Source: an uncultured Collinsella sp. (GTDB lineage: Bacteria > Actinomycetota > Coriobacteriia > Coriobacteriales > Coriobacteriaceae). From it: a stretch of DNA of 64,000 bases. The DNA is taken from assembly GCA_900540855.1 (NCBI GenBank), contig UQHK01000002.1:62001-126000 (forward strand). The letters are read 5' to 3'. Numbering within the stretch: position 1 is the stretch's first letter; every line of letters starts with the position of its first letter. Positions 53,604 to 62,595 of this stretch are shown piece by piece. A program made the position numbers and the translations under genes. The notes under the pieces were generated by a model. It did not search any database. It was given only the letters and a program-made list of their open reading frames with translations, and was not told where the DNA came from.

Positions 53604-53606
53604 GGG

Positions 53607-54335
53607 TTACTCCTCCGATGCGGTGGCCGCGGTGTCGTCGCCTTCGGCACCATCACCGGCAGAAGGCTCGGCCAGGCGATAACCCACGCCGCGCACGGTC
53701 TCGATGGCGCTGGCATGCTCGCCCAGTTTTTGGCGAAGCGTCTGCACGTGCACGTCAACGGTGCGCGAACCGCCGTCGAAGTCCCAGCCCCACACGCTCT
53801 GCAGCAACGACTCGCGGGTAAAGACCACGCCGGGCTTGCGCATGAGGTACTCGAGCAGGTCGAACTCGCGCAGGGTGAGCTTAAGCGGCTCGCCGGCAAC
53901 GGTCACCTCGCGATGGCTGGGCGAGAGCACGATGTCGCCCACGCTGAGCACATCGCTCGCCTGCTTGACCATGCCGCCGCGACGCAGCAGTGCGCGGCAG
54001 CGGCTCGCAAGCTCCATGAGCGAAAACGGCTTAGTCAGGTAATCGTCGGCACCGCCATCGAGCGCCATCACCTTGTCGAGTTCGGTGTCCTTGGCGGTAA
54101 GCATCATGATGGGCACCGTCGCCGTCAGGCGATCGGCACGCAGGCGACGCATAATCGCCAAGCCATCGGTGTCGGGCAGCATGATATCGAGCAGCACAGC
54201 ATCGGGCACCCGTCGTGCCACGGCAGCTTTAAACTCGCCATCACACGAAAAGCCCTCGGCCTCGATTCCCTGCTTGCGCAGCGCGTAGACTGTCAAATCC
54301 CTGATGTTGTCATCGTCCTCGACGTAATAGATCAT
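53607..54335 (-). CDS. OmpR-family response regulator, PhoB-like
   Basis: 242 residues. Receiver: MIYYVEDDDNIRDLTVYALR, DAVLLDIMLPDTDGLAIMRR, Lys in DDYLTKPFSLMELA. Winged-helix: LTLREFDLLEYLMRKPGVVF, GSRTVDVHVQTLRQKLGEHA. It pairs with the kinase at 52179. AAGGGG lies before its ATG. It is 64 bp after pstB with no terminator seen, so one pstB-RR-HK transcript is possible. Confidence 0.88.
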   Translation of the reverse strand: MIYYVEDDDNIRDLTVYALRKQGIEAEGFSCDGEFKAAVARRVPDAVLLDIMLPDTDGLAIMRRLRADRLTATVPIMMLTAKDTELDKVMALDGGADDYLTKPFSLMELASRCRALLRRGGMVKQASDVLSVGDIVLSPSHREVTVAGEPLKLTLREFDLLEYLMRKPGVVFTRESLLQSVWGWDFDGGSRTVDVHVQTLRQKLGEHASAIETVRGVGYRLAEPSAGDGAEGDDTAATASEE

Positions 54336-54399
54336 GTTGAACCCCTTTGCGGCCGATATGACCGCATCTTAACCCTAAAGGCACCTGTAAAAGACAGCG

Positions 54400-55275
54400 T
54401 CAGCCAAAACGCCCCGTCAAATAATCCGCGGTGCGCGGATCGGACGGATTCTTGAAGAGTTGCGCGGTGGGCGCGTGCTCCACCAGCTCACCCAGCAAAA
54501 AGAACGCAACCGAATCGGAAATACGCGCGGCCTGCTGCATGTTGTGCGTCACGACCACCAGCGTGCAGGTCTCCTTGAGCTCGCAGGCCAGCTGCTCCAC
54601 CACCAACGTCGACACAGGGTCGAGTGCCGAGGTCGGCTCGTCCATCAGCAGAATGTCGGGCTGCACGGCAAGTGCGCGGGCGATGCACAGGCGCTGCTGC
54701 TGTCCACCCGAAAGACCCAGGCCTGACTCTTTGAGCTTGTCCTTGACCTCGTCCCACAGGGCAGCGCGACGCAGGGAGTCCTCGACCAGCTCATCGAGCA
54801 CGGCGCGGTCGCGCACACCCATACCGCGAGGACCGTAGGCGACGTTGTCGTAGATGCTCATGGGAAATGGGTTGGGGCGTTGGAACACCATGCCCACGCG
54901 CTGGCGCAAACGGCAGATGTCGCAATCGCCCAGGATATCTTGACCATCGAGCGCAATCTTGCCCTCGATGCGGCAATCCTTGATGCCGTCGTTCATGCGG
55001 TTAAAGCAGCGCAGCAACGTGGACTTTCCGCAGCCCGAAGGCCCGATGAACGAGGTGATCTGCTTGTCGCGGATCTTGATATTCACGTCCTTGAGCGCAT
55101 GGTGGTCGCCATAGAACAGGTCGATGCCCTCGACGTCGATGCGCGTCGGCGAGGCGGCAAGACCCTCTGCCGTGGGGCGAGTCGCATCCCCAACCTCGCG
55201 CTCATGCGCGGCCTCGGCCTGCGCTTCCATGAGTTCTTCAAGCTCCGTGGGCTCCACAGCCGCAGCAGCCGTCAT
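54400..55275 (-). CDS. pstB: Phosphate ABC transporter ATP-binding protein
   Basis: A 291-residue ATPase. Walker A FIGPSGCGKSTLLRCFNRMN; signature LSGGQQQRLCIARALAV; Walker B DILLMDEPTSALDP; and the PstB-typical RVGMVFQRPNPFPMSIYDNV. An Ala/Glu-rich N-terminal extension of ~35 residues is unusual. It energises phosphate import with PstSCA, but pstS, pstC, pstA and phoU are not here. I chose the ATG at 55275 with GGAGGT at good spacing; the ATG at 55290 overlaps that site. Confidence 0.93.
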   Translation of the reverse strand: MTAAAAVEPTELEELMEAQAEAAHEREVGDATRPTAEGLAASPTRIDVEGIDLFYGDHHALKDVNIKIRDKQITSFIGPSGCGKSTLLRCFNRMNDGIKDCRIEGKIALDGQDILGDCDICRLRQRVGMVFQRPNPFPMSIYDNVAYGPRGMGVRDRAVLDELVEDSLRRAALWDEVKDKLKESGLGLSGGQQQRLCIARALAVQPDILLMDEPTSALDPVSTLVVEQLACELKETCTLVVVTHNMQQAARISDSVAFFLLGELVEHAPTAQLFKNPSDPRTADYLTGRFG

Positions 55276-55351
55276 ACCGCACACCTCCATATCGATATCA
55301 ATTCAGCAGTATCGATAGTAGGAATCGCGGCTCATACGCACGTGAGCACAT

Positions 55352-55367
55352 TGTCAAGTGTTTGTAA
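55352..55367 (-). promoter_or_regulatory. Candidate PhoP-type direct repeat before pstB
   Basis: On the minus strand TTACAA and TTGACA are 10 bp apart, 77-92 bp before the pstB start. This resembles tandem TT(A/G)ACA PhoP boxes. Control by the neighbouring regulator is inferred. Confidence 0.35.
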
Positions 55368-55378
55368 GGGCACGCTAG

Positions 55379-56617
55379 CTATGCGGCGGGCAGCTCGATG
55401 GTGAATATCGTGTGTTCGGGCGTCGATTCACATGCAACGGTACCGCCGTGTGCCGCGATGATCTCCTTGGCAATAGCAAGGCCCAAACCGGCACCACCGC
55501 GATTGGTCGCACGCGCCGCATCCAGGCGATAGAACTTCTCAAAGATTACCTTGAGCTTAGCCGCAGGGATAGGATCGCCCTGATTGATAAAGCGCACGCG
55601 CACGCCACCATCGTCTTGGCGCCTGGCCTCAATCGTGATGGTCGAGCCCTCGTAGCTATAGGCGACGGCGTTTTTCATGATGTTGTTGAACACGCGGGCC
55701 ATCTTGTCGCCATCCACGAGCACCGTCAGGTCCTCGCGAATATCAACTTGGGCTTCCTTATGCTGCTCGTTGAGGATGGGATAGAACTCGTCAGCCACCT
55801 GAGCCAGCAGCAACCCCAGATCAACATAGCCGCGCGTGAGCACGATATCGTGGAAGTCAAAGCGCGTGATATCGAAGAACTCCTCGATGAGCGCATCGAG
55901 CCGGTGCGCCTTGTCGAGTGCCACGCCCGTAAAGCGCGCACGTTGCTCAACCGGCAGCTCAGGAGCCTCTTGCAGCAGCGAAAGATAGCCCACCACACTG
56001 GCAAGCGGGGTGCGTAGGTCATGTGCCAAGTACGTGACCAAATCGTCCTTGCGATGCGACTCGTCACGCAGAGCTTGCTGCACCTTGCGCTCACGGTCAC
56101 GCACGCGGTTAAGGGCGCCCTCGACCTCCAAGAAGTCGCCGTCGATGTTATCCCAGGTGTCGGGGTGATCGATCAGGCGATCTTGAATACGAGCGGCCAG
56201 CACACAATCGGCATGCTGCTCGCCCTGCTCGTAGCCATGGTAGTACAGGGCGCGGCCGCAAAAGAACAGCACGCACACGGCAAGCGCCAGCACAAAGCCA
56301 AGCATGTTGAATACAAAGCCGGCATCGAACAGCACTGGCCCTTCGATGCCGCCGAGCGCCATGGCGCCAATCGCCAACGTCATGGCCCACGCGGCACCGC
56401 CAATCACCACGCAACGGCGTACGATTTCAAATCGATCGATCAGCAAAAAGCCGACAAGCAGCACCGCTAAGACTCCGGCGATGTTGTCGATGCCAATCAG
56501 CAGCAGGCTCAGCAAAAAGAGCAGCACCGTCGCAAGCGCGCGGTTGTCGACGACTGCCCGTACGTATTCAAAGAGTCGATCGGGCACCTCGAATGCCTGC
56601 CTATCGTCTTTTGTCAT
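55379..56617 (-). CDS. Sensor histidine kinase, VanS-like class
   Basis: About 412 residues. Hydrophobic N-terminal helices (VLLFLLSLLLIGIDNIAGVL and several more) form a membrane sensor without a large outer domain. HisKA: DLVTYLAHDLRTPLASVVGY; HATPase: NNIMKNAVAYSYEGSTITIE, GAGLGLAIAKEIIAAHGGTV. I take the ATG at 56617, with GGGGAAG upstream; a GTG 6 nt earlier is possible. It follows its regulator by ~25 bp. No van genes are present, so VanS here means family resemblance only. Confidence 0.85.
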   Translation of the reverse strand: MTKDDRQAFEVPDRLFEYVRAVVDNRALATVLLFLLSLLLIGIDNIAGVLAVLLVGFLLIDRFEIVRRCVVIGGAAWAMTLAIGAMALGGIEGPVLFDAGFVFNMLGFVLALAVCVLFFCGRALYYHGYEQGEQHADCVLAARIQDRLIDHPDTWDNIDGDFLEVEGALNRVRDRERKVQQALRDESHRKDDLVTYLAHDLRTPLASVVGYLSLLQEAPELPVEQRARFTGVALDKAHRLDALIEEFFDITRFDFHDIVLTRGYVDLGLLLAQVADEFYPILNEQHKEAQVDIREDLTVLVDGDKMARVFNNIMKNAVAYSYEGSTITIEARRQDDGGVRVRFINQGDPIPAAKLKVIFEKFYRLDAARATNRGGAGLGLAIAKEIIAAHGGTVACESTPEHTIFTIELPAA

Positions 56618-56642
56618 ATCCACTTCCCCACCATCAAAGGCG

Positions 56643-57338
56643 CTATTCGATTATGTAGCCGACGCCCCAGACGTTTTTGATAAAGCGCGGCTTTTGAGCG
56701 TCGTCGCCAATCTTTTCGCGCAGGTGGCGAATGTGCACCATCACCGTATTGTTGGAGCCGGGCATAAAATCCTCGTTCCACACCGCGCGGAACAGATCCT
56801 CCACGGCTACCACGCTGCCGCGATGCTCAACCAGATACAGCAAGATGGAATACTCGATGGGCGTGAGGCGCACCGGTGCACCGTCCACCGTTACGGAACG
56901 AGCATCGCGGTTGATCTCCAGGCCGTCGAGCTGGATGGTCGGCGACTCGGCCGCCTGCGAGCGGCTACCGTAGCTGGTGTAGCGGCGAAGCTGAGCGTGC
57001 ACGCGCGCGATGAGCTCCAGCGGACGGAACGGCTTAACCACGTAATCGTCCGCGCCAAGCGAAAGGCCCTCGATCTTGTCTTGCTGGGCATCGCGCGCCG
57101 TCAGCATGATCACAGGATAGGTATGGCCGGAACGGATCGTACGCAGTAGCTCAAAGCCATCGATATCGGGCAGCATGACATCCAACAGTGCCAGATCGAA
57201 CTCCTGCTCCAGGATTGCCTTGGCAGCATCGGCCCCGCTATAGGCAATCTGGACATCAAAGCCCTCTTTTGTAAGGTAGATACCAACCAAGTCGGCGATG
57301 GCCTTCTCGTCATCAACTACCAAAATGCGCTCGTTCAT
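56643..57338 (-). CDS. OmpR-family response regulator, VanR-like class
   Basis: 231 residues. Receiver: RILVVDDEKAIADLVGIYLT, LALLDVMLPDIDGFELLRTI, DDYVVKPFRPLELI. Winged helix: VRLTPIEYSILLYLVEHRGS, NNTVMVHIRHLREKIGDDAQ. GGAG precedes the ATG. It is divergent from the D,D-carboxypeptidase gene, which makes a cell-wall role plausible but unproven. Confidence 0.87.
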   Translation of the reverse strand: MNERILVVDDEKAIADLVGIYLTKEGFDVQIAYSGADAAKAILEQEFDLALLDVMLPDIDGFELLRTIRSGHTYPVIMLTARDAQQDKIEGLSLGADDYVVKPFRPLELIARVHAQLRRYTSYGSRSQAAESPTIQLDGLEINRDARSVTVDGAPVRLTPIEYSILLYLVEHRGSVVAVEDLFRAVWNEDFMPGSNNTVMVHIRHLREKIGDDAQKPRFIKNVWGVGYIIE

Positions 57339-57490
57339 GCGTGCTCCTCTCGCGCTCCATTATGCCCGAGGGGACGCATGCCACACACAACAAGCGTTGG
57401 TGATTAAGTCGGCCTTAAGCACCCTTGTGCCCGTTCGGGCGCGGATGTGGGCCACGCACGCACGCGATGATCGCCGACGCCGGCAAACGA

Positions 57491-57496
57491 TATACT
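57491..57496 (+). promoter_or_regulatory. Likely -10 hexamer of dacA-like gene
   Basis: TATACT lies 40 bp upstream of the GTG at 57536. A start near 57503 would exclude the earlier in-frame start codons, which decides the start of the next gene. Confidence 0.45.
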
Positions 57497-57535
57497 CTAG
57501 TTCCAGAAGAGACCATCCCGTCGAAAGCGAAATCC

Positions 57536-58876
57536 GTGAAGTCCCTCACCTCTTTTGCAAAGCGCTCAGCCCAGCTTGCCGCCGGCTTTGTCTGCGCTAT
57601 CGCCCTTGCCGCTGGCGTGCCCACCGTCGCCGGCGCCCAAGTACTCACGACCGACAATGTTTGCGGCAAAACCGCCGATGCGCGCGGCATCACGGCCGAA
57701 AACCTGCCCGATATCGATGCGACCAATGCCCTCGTCATGGGCAAAGACGGCACCGTCTACTATGCCCGCGGCGCCGATGAGCAGGTCAAGATTGCCTCGA
57801 TCACCAAGGTCATGACCGCAATCCTAACCGTCGAGAATTGCAAGATGGACGAGAAGGTCACGGTGAGCAACGCCGCAGCCACCGTGGGCAATTCAACAGC
57901 CGGCCTACTCGAAGGCGACGAGCTCACCGTGAAGCAGGCACTGCGCGGCCTGATGATTCCCTCGGGCAACGACGCCGCCATCGTGCTCGCCGAATATGTG
58001 GGCAAGAAGATCGACCCTAAGACCAAAGACGCCGAGGCAACATTTGTGAAAGCCATGAACGAGCGCGCTAAGAAGCTCGGTTGCACCGGCACGCTTTTTG
58101 AAAACCCGCATGGTCTGGACTTTGATGAGTGGGCTGGCGATATGCACTCAACCGCACACGACGTAGCGCTGATGATGCAGGAGGCCATGAAAAACGACAC
58201 GATCCGCGAGGTCGTAGCGAGCGAAGATTCCTGGATCGAGGTCACGGGCGCCGACGGCACCGACCATTCGCATTCCATGGACACGCATAACTATTTGCTA
58301 GGCCAAGATGGCAACATCGGTGGCAAGACCGGCACCACCGATGATGCAGGCTATTGCTTTACGGGTGCCTACAACCGCGATGGCGACGAGATCTACACCG
58401 TCGTTTTGAACTCCACCACCACCGACCAGCGCTTTACCGATACCGCAACCCTTGCCAATTGGTACTACGGTCACAAGGTGACGGTCGCAATCGCCAACAC
58501 GCAGGAAAAGACCGCCAACGGCAACCCGCTTATGGCGCGCATTGGCCAAACCGACTGGACGGATAAGACGATCGACGCCACGCTCGCCGATCCTACGGCG
58601 CAAGCGACCGTGTTTTCCCTTGCCGGCGAGGTGACCGAAAAGGTTAGCTACGACGATCTTTCGGGCACGGTGCATGTGGGCGACAAGGTGGGCAGCGTTA
58701 CGCTCAAGCAGGATGGCACCAAGATCGCCGTCATGGACCTGGTTGCCGACGAGGAAGGCGCAGGGCCGAATCCCATTGAGTGGCTACTCGTGAAGCTCGA
58801 TCGCTTGGGCCGCCGCATCGACAACCGCCCGCTCACGGCAGAAAGCGAGACCGTCGCCAAGGCGCCCGAGGTGTAG
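57536..58876 (+). CDS. D-alanyl-D-alanine carboxypeptidase (S11 family)
   Basis: About 446 residues from a GTG at 57536. The signal peptide (KSLTSFAKRSAQLAAGFVCA, IALAAGVPTVAGAQ) is correctly placed only with this start. Active-site triad: SITK (Ser-x-x-Lys), SGND (SxN), KTGTTDDAG (KTG). A C-terminal beta domain follows. It trims the terminal D-Ala of peptidoglycan stem peptides outside the membrane, as DacA/PBP5 does. The C-terminal end is hydrophilic (RLGRRIDNRPLTAESET), with no clear amphipathic anchor. Confidence 0.88.
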   Translation: MKSLTSFAKRSAQLAAGFVCAIALAAGVPTVAGAQVLTTDNVCGKTADARGITAENLPDIDATNALVMGKDGTVYYARGADEQVKIASITKVMTAILTVENCKMDEKVTVSNAAATVGNSTAGLLEGDELTVKQALRGLMIPSGNDAAIVLAEYVGKKIDPKTKDAEATFVKAMNERAKKLGCTGTLFENPHGLDFDEWAGDMHSTAHDVALMMQEAMKNDTIREVVASEDSWIEVTGADGTDHSHSMDTHNYLLGQDGNIGGKTGTTDDAGYCFTGAYNRDGDEIYTVVLNSTTTDQRFTDTATLANWYYGHKVTVAIANTQEKTANGNPLMARIGQTDWTDKTIDATLADPTAQATVFSLAGEVTEKVSYDDLSGTVHVGDKVGSVTLKQDGTKIAVMDLVADEEGAGPNPIEWLLVKLDRLGRRIDNRPLTAESETVAKAPEV

Positions 58877-58905
58877 TGCGCAAGAATAATAAGCCCACTG
58901 AAGGG

Positions 58906-58931
58906 AGGCGTCCGAAAGGATGCCTCTTTTT
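58906..58931 (+). terminator. Terminator of the carboxypeptidase gene
   Basis: GAGGCGTCC-GAAA-GGATGCCTC is followed by TTTTTTT. The first tRNA-like repeat begins directly at the end of this T-run. Confidence 0.92.
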
Positions 58932-59196
58932 TTGAGGTTCGAATCCCCAGCCGCCATTCTTGATAATAAAAAGGGCCCCAAATGGGACCCTTCTTCAAAT
59001 TCGTACTGGCGGAGAGCTGGGGATGTCCGGGCATGCTGCGCATGCCCTCCGGCTTCAAAGCCTGGCGGCTTTTCGCCCACGGGCTACAAACGCTTTCGCG
59101 TTTGCTTAACGCCCGTGCCCTCTCGGGTTCGAATCCCCAGCCGCCACTCTTGATAATAAAAAGGGCCCCAAATGAGACCCTTCTTCAAATTTGTAC
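58932..59196 (-). repeat. tRNA-Ser 3'-end chimeric repeat array
   Basis: One full 190 bp unit (59007-59196) and part of another (58932-59006). The unit at its minus-strand 3' end carries the last 18 nt of tRNA-Ser (ATCCCCAGCTCTCCGCCA) followed by a copy of the tRNA-Ser terminator. Its 5' part is not tRNA but a GC-rich body of about three hairpins (AAACGC-TTT-CGCGTTT, CCGGC..GCCGG-like, GCATGC-TGC-GCATGC). It ends in a T-arm-like GGATTCGAACC. The body resembles that of the tRNA-Arg arrays at 61921 and 62596. Confidence 0.8.
59163..59190 (-). terminator. tRNA-Ser terminator
   Basis: On the minus strand AAGGGTCTCATTTGGGGCCC is followed by TTTTTATTAT. A second, nearly identical copy (58973-59000) ends the repeat unit. 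Confidence 0.75.
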
Positions 59197-59287
59197 TGGC
59201 GGAGAGCTGGGGATTCGAACCCCAGATGCCCTTTTGGGGCATACTCGCTTAGCAGGCGAGCACCTTCGGCCTCTCGGTCAGCTCTCC
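59197..59287 (-). tRNA. tRNA-Ser (anticodon GCU)
   Basis: A class II tRNA of 91 nt with encoded CCA. Acceptor GGAGAGC pairs with GCTCTCC. The anticodon stem CTCGC / GCGAG holds loop CTGCTAA, anticodon GCT. The long variable arm is TATGCCCCAAAAGGGCAT. The T-arm is CTGGGGTTCGAATCCCCAG. A promoter TTGCCC-N17-TACTAT is just upstream on the minus strand (about 59296-59325). Confidence 0.95.
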
Positions 59288-59381
59288 GTAACAGCCGTTC
59301 TATAGTAACCAAACAGTCGAAGTTGGGCAAGAGGTAATTTTCTAATTGCCCGGCGGCCTTTCCTCCTTGCAGTTTTCGCCC

Positions 59382-61823
59382 CTACCCCAGCGAGCGGTTG
59401 AGGGAGCCGAGCTCGTCGTTGCCCATGGTACGCCACATTTGGAAGATGCAACCGCGCGCCAGGAAAAAGAAGCCGTTATCGACCAGCTGCACGGCGGCAT
59501 CCGCAAGCTGGTTGGCCACCGCGGGCACGGGCGGCAATTCGAGTCCAGCCCTGCGGATGGTCTCGACCGCTTCCTCGAACGTCGGAGGCTCGCTGACACC
59601 CATCTCGTTCATAAGGCCCTGCATTTCTTCCAGCGCGCTGCTGCCCGACTCCTCGCCGCGCGGCACCAGACGGTAACAAACCAGCGCCAGGTCGAGCTGA
59701 TCGCAATTCCAATAGGCAAACGCCAAGCGATAGAACAGGTAGCCGATTGCAGAACGATCGCTGGCAATACGTAGGCCGTGGCGCGCCACCTCGATAATCT
59801 CGTCAAAGCGCTCCAGACGCGCAAGCACGTTGATGAGCGCAAAGTGCGACTGCATGGACGAGCGCGCCAGATCGTAAAGATGGCGCACCTCGGGCAGTGC
59901 TCGTTCAAAGTCCTCTTGCTCGGCGTAAAAGCTGCAGATCTCGTGCTGGGCAAAGTACAGCGCATCGGGCGCACGAAGGATTCGTACAGAGCGGTCTTCT
60001 TCCAACACCGGTAGCACCATGCGCACCAGCTGGTTATCGCAAAACTGCGTTTGAACCGGACCTGTCGCCAAAAGCTCGGCGACGGCGCACTTAGCCTCCA
60101 ACTCCTCAACAAGACGGGAAAAGCCTTCAAAAGCACCTGTACGGTCGACTTTTGCCTGCTCGCGCAATTCAACAACACGGGCCACGTATGGGTCATCGTC
60201 CTCTTCCATGACCTCCAGCTCGTCAGCTGTATCGGCAAGCAGCAGATCGCGCAGCGCCGGCGGCAGCATGCGATGGTCATCACGCGGACGAGCATGAACC
60301 TCCGCAGGTTCAATCGTCTCCGGAGCGGTTGACTCATATGCCTCAAGCACACGCTTGCACGGCATATCGTCCATGTCCATGCTCTCAAGATCCTTGGCGA
60401 CAGGCACGCAATCGGCCAGATAGGCCGCGCGCCCAAAGAAATACGTTGCGACAACGCACTCGCCCTGCTCACTGTCGGGAGCAGCAATCTGCACATAGCA
60501 GCGCGTGATACAGGTGCCCGCGGCAAAACACGCTGCCGCAAGCGTGAGCGCCACGCGCGCATCGTGCTCCGCGGCCCAGATCGCGCGCGTGTCCTCGTCC
60601 AACTCGCGCCAGGCGTCATCTTGAGCGTCGTATTCACGTTGTGGCATAGCATCAACGACAGACTGCCCAAACCGAACGAGCATGATCCCCTCGGCAACGT
60701 TTGCCCGATAGGTATAGTCGAGCCGCGTGACCACGTTAAGTGCCTCGACAATACGCGCGAAGCGGGTACGCACATCCCACTCACCGCCCGGCTGGCAAGC
60801 CACCGTACCCGGTTTGCCCCACGGGTTATCGCTCGAGGCCGTATCGAGCAGTCGGGGAACATCGTTGGTCGTCTTGGCGATATGCCACGCATCAAAGAGC
60901 GCGCAGCCCTCAAGGCTCGGCGAGGATGCCGCAGGGACCAATCCGGCCCCGATGTGCTCAAGGATGCCGGAGAGACGGTTAAGACGGCACTCGATGGCAA
61001 GCAGCATGTCAATCTCGTCCTGGTCCAGCAGGCTGCGATCAAAATTGAGATAGAAAAGCTTTGAGCGATCGATGCGAGCCAGGCTCATCTCGGACTTAGC
61101 GGCGATGGTGCGCAAGCGGGGCAAGTCAATTTCACTCATAAGGGCGGCGGCATAGCGCTCGATACCGCTCGGATTCTCGGCATGGTCAACGCGGTAAAGC
61201 AGCGTCTCGATAGCATCAGGGAGCGGTGCCGTGTTAAAGCCCAAAAACACCTCGACCGGCTCGGGCAACTTTACGAGCTTGATCTTGTCGATAACATTTT
61301 GCATACCCTCGTCGAGTCCGCCGGCGTCCGCCGTGCTCGCAATGGCATTTTCGGAGTCAGCGAATATCACGTAGCGCAGGAACATCGATGCCATGAACTC
61401 GCCGTAAGGAAGGGAGCGGGTCGAATTCCATGTCTCGTGGTCGGACTGCTCGCGCATGGGGCCTTCGGGAGAGCCGACGGTTCGCGCGCACGCGCGCATT
61501 GTGCCGTTGGCTCCCCGAACCACAATCTCACCAATACCGGAGTCCGACTCGTCAAGGACCAGTTCCATGTCGGGATCGTTGGGCAGCGGAGTCTCGCTAA
61601 CGGGGCGGTCCACCTTGTACACCTCGCCCGAAACGCTTACGTAGCCCAAAAGCGACACATGGCTTTTGCCAACGAATTCGACGACATAGCAAGATTCATG
61701 CTGATCCTCGCCAAAGAGTTTCCAGACCACGCCATATGAACGTCCCGCAGGCTGCTCGGGCATCGCCGGAAAGCGCTTTTTGGGATCGAGAAACCTGAGC
61801 TTGTATGTCGGACGCTCTGCCAC
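59382..61823 (-). CDS. Large protein of unknown function with TPR-like C-terminus
   Basis: 813 residues; I do not recognise a named family. The N-terminal ~300 residues look like a mixed beta/alpha domain (RSYGVVWKLFGEDQHESCYV, SLLGYVSVSGEVYKVDRPVS). The middle is helical. The last ~250 residues have repeated helix pairs typical of tetratricopeptide repeats (SFYAEQEDFERALPEVRHLY, SHFALINVLARLERFDEIIE, SAIGYLFYRLAFAYWNCDQL). There is no signal peptide or membrane helix, so it is probably cytoplasmic. The GTG start at 61823 has a weak GGGTGA upstream. It stands alone between tRNA genes. Confidence 0.6.
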   Translation of the reverse strand: MAERPTYKLRFLDPKKRFPAMPEQPAGRSYGVVWKLFGEDQHESCYVVEFVGKSHVSLLGYVSVSGEVYKVDRPVSETPLPNDPDMELVLDESDSGIGEIVVRGANGTMRACARTVGSPEGPMREQSDHETWNSTRSLPYGEFMASMFLRYVIFADSENAIASTADAGGLDEGMQNVIDKIKLVKLPEPVEVFLGFNTAPLPDAIETLLYRVDHAENPSGIERYAAALMSEIDLPRLRTIAAKSEMSLARIDRSKLFYLNFDRSLLDQDEIDMLLAIECRLNRLSGILEHIGAGLVPAASSPSLEGCALFDAWHIAKTTNDVPRLLDTASSDNPWGKPGTVACQPGGEWDVRTRFARIVEALNVVTRLDYTYRANVAEGIMLVRFGQSVVDAMPQREYDAQDDAWRELDEDTRAIWAAEHDARVALTLAAACFAAGTCITRCYVQIAAPDSEQGECVVATYFFGRAAYLADCVPVAKDLESMDMDDMPCKRVLEAYESTAPETIEPAEVHARPRDDHRMLPPALRDLLLADTADELEVMEEDDDPYVARVVELREQAKVDRTGAFEGFSRLVEELEAKCAVAELLATGPVQTQFCDNQLVRMVLPVLEEDRSVRILRAPDALYFAQHEICSFYAEQEDFERALPEVRHLYDLARSSMQSHFALINVLARLERFDEIIEVARHGLRIASDRSAIGYLFYRLAFAYWNCDQLDLALVCYRLVPRGEESGSSALEEMQGLMNEMGVSEPPTFEEAVETIRRAGLELPPVPAVANQLADAAVQLVDNGFFFLARGCIFQMWRTMGNDELGSLNRSLG

Positions 61824-61920
61824 GAAGTATCACCCTGATCGGTCGCTTGAAGAAGGAGTGGTCGCGAATTAGTCGCGACATCTACTCGGAATCTTACACG
61901 AGTCGACAGGAAATCGTCCG

Positions 61921-62198
61921 CTTTACGCCCGCGCCTCGACCGAGGTTCGAATCCATGCGGTGTTTACGTAAAAGAAAAGCCCCCGTTGCCGGGAGCTTTA
62001 ATCTCAAATGGTGCGGCGTATAGGATTCCGCGCATCCGCTGCGCGGATCCGCACCGGCTTCGCCCGCCTGCCGGCGCGCTCGCCCGCGGGCTAAAAACGC
62101 TCCGCGTTTTCTTTACGCCCGCGCCTCGACCGAGGTTCGAATCCATGCGGTGCTTACGTAAAAGAAAAGCCCCCGTTGCCGGGAGCTTTAATCTCAAA
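61921..62198 (-). repeat. tRNA-Arg 3'-end chimeric repeat array 1
   Basis: One full unit (62009-62198, 190 bp) plus part of another (61921-62008), directly downstream of tRNA-Arg copy 1. The unit's minus-strand 3' end is GAATCCTATACGCCGCACCA, the exact end of tRNA-Arg with CCA, then the terminator. Its 5' body has hairpins AAACGC-TCC-GCGTTT, GCCGG..CCGGC and GGATCCGCGC-like stems. Confidence 0.85.
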
Positions 62199-62275
62199 TG
62201 GTGCGGCGTATAGGATTCGAACCTATGACGTTCTGATTCGTAGTCAGACCCTCTATCCAGCTGAGGTAACGCCGC
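62199..62275 (-). tRNA. tRNA-Arg (anticodon ACG), copy 1
   Basis: 77 nt with encoded CCA. Acceptor GCGGCGT pairs with ACGCCGC. Anticodon stem TCTGA / TCAGA holds loop CTACGAA, anticodon ACG. T-arm ATAGGTTCGAATCCTAT. Promoter on the minus strand: TTGACC at 62316-62311, N17, CATAAT at 62293-62288. Confidence 0.96.
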
Positions 62276-62287
62276 AACTTGTTGATT

Positions 62288-62316
62288 ATTATGCACAGGG
62301 ACTGAATAATGGTCAA
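62288..62316 (-). promoter_or_regulatory. Promoter of tRNA-Arg copy 1
   Basis: TTGACC, 17 bp, CATAAT on the minus strand, with the -10 ending 13 bp before the tRNA. Confidence 0.8.
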
Positions 62317-62400
62317 GCATTTTTTCAAAAAAAGTTATCGAATTTGATTTTTAATCATTTGGAGGGCTTGGCGCGATCTTCGACGCATCGCGATATAAGA

Positions 62401-62425
62401 AAAGCCTCCGTTACCGGAGGCTTTA
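62401..62425 (-). terminator. Terminator of tRNA-Arg copy 2
   Basis: AAAGCCTCCGGTAACGGAGG then CTTTT on the minus strand. No chimeric unit follows this copy. Confidence 0.8.
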
Positions 62426-62434
62426 AAGTTCAGT

Positions 62435-62511
62435 TGGTGCGGCGTATAGGATTCGAACCTATGACGTTCTGATTCGTAGTCAGACCCTCTATCCAGCTGA
62501 GGTAACGCCGC
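62435..62511 (-). tRNA. tRNA-Arg (anticodon ACG), copy 2
   Basis: Identical in sequence to copy 1. Its promoter is TTGACC (62552-62547), N17, CATAAT (62529-62524). It is the only one of the three without downstream chimeric units. Confidence 0.96.
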
Positions 62512-62523
62512 AACGCACGGATT

Positions 62524-62552
62524 ATTATGCACGCGAGCCCCCGATGGGTCAA
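62524..62552 (-). promoter_or_regulatory. Promoter of tRNA-Arg copy 2
   Basis: TTGACC, 17 bp, CATAAT on the minus strand, matching copy 1 in both hexamers and spacing. Confidence 0.8.
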
Positions 62553-62595
62553 GCGACAATTAGAAAAAATTTTACGGAGTGATAATTAAGTTGTT

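Noticed and set aside
55379..57338. Vancomycin resistance (VanRS)
   Set aside because: Only generic kinase and regulator similarity is present. No vanH, vanA/B or vanX-type genes are in the window.
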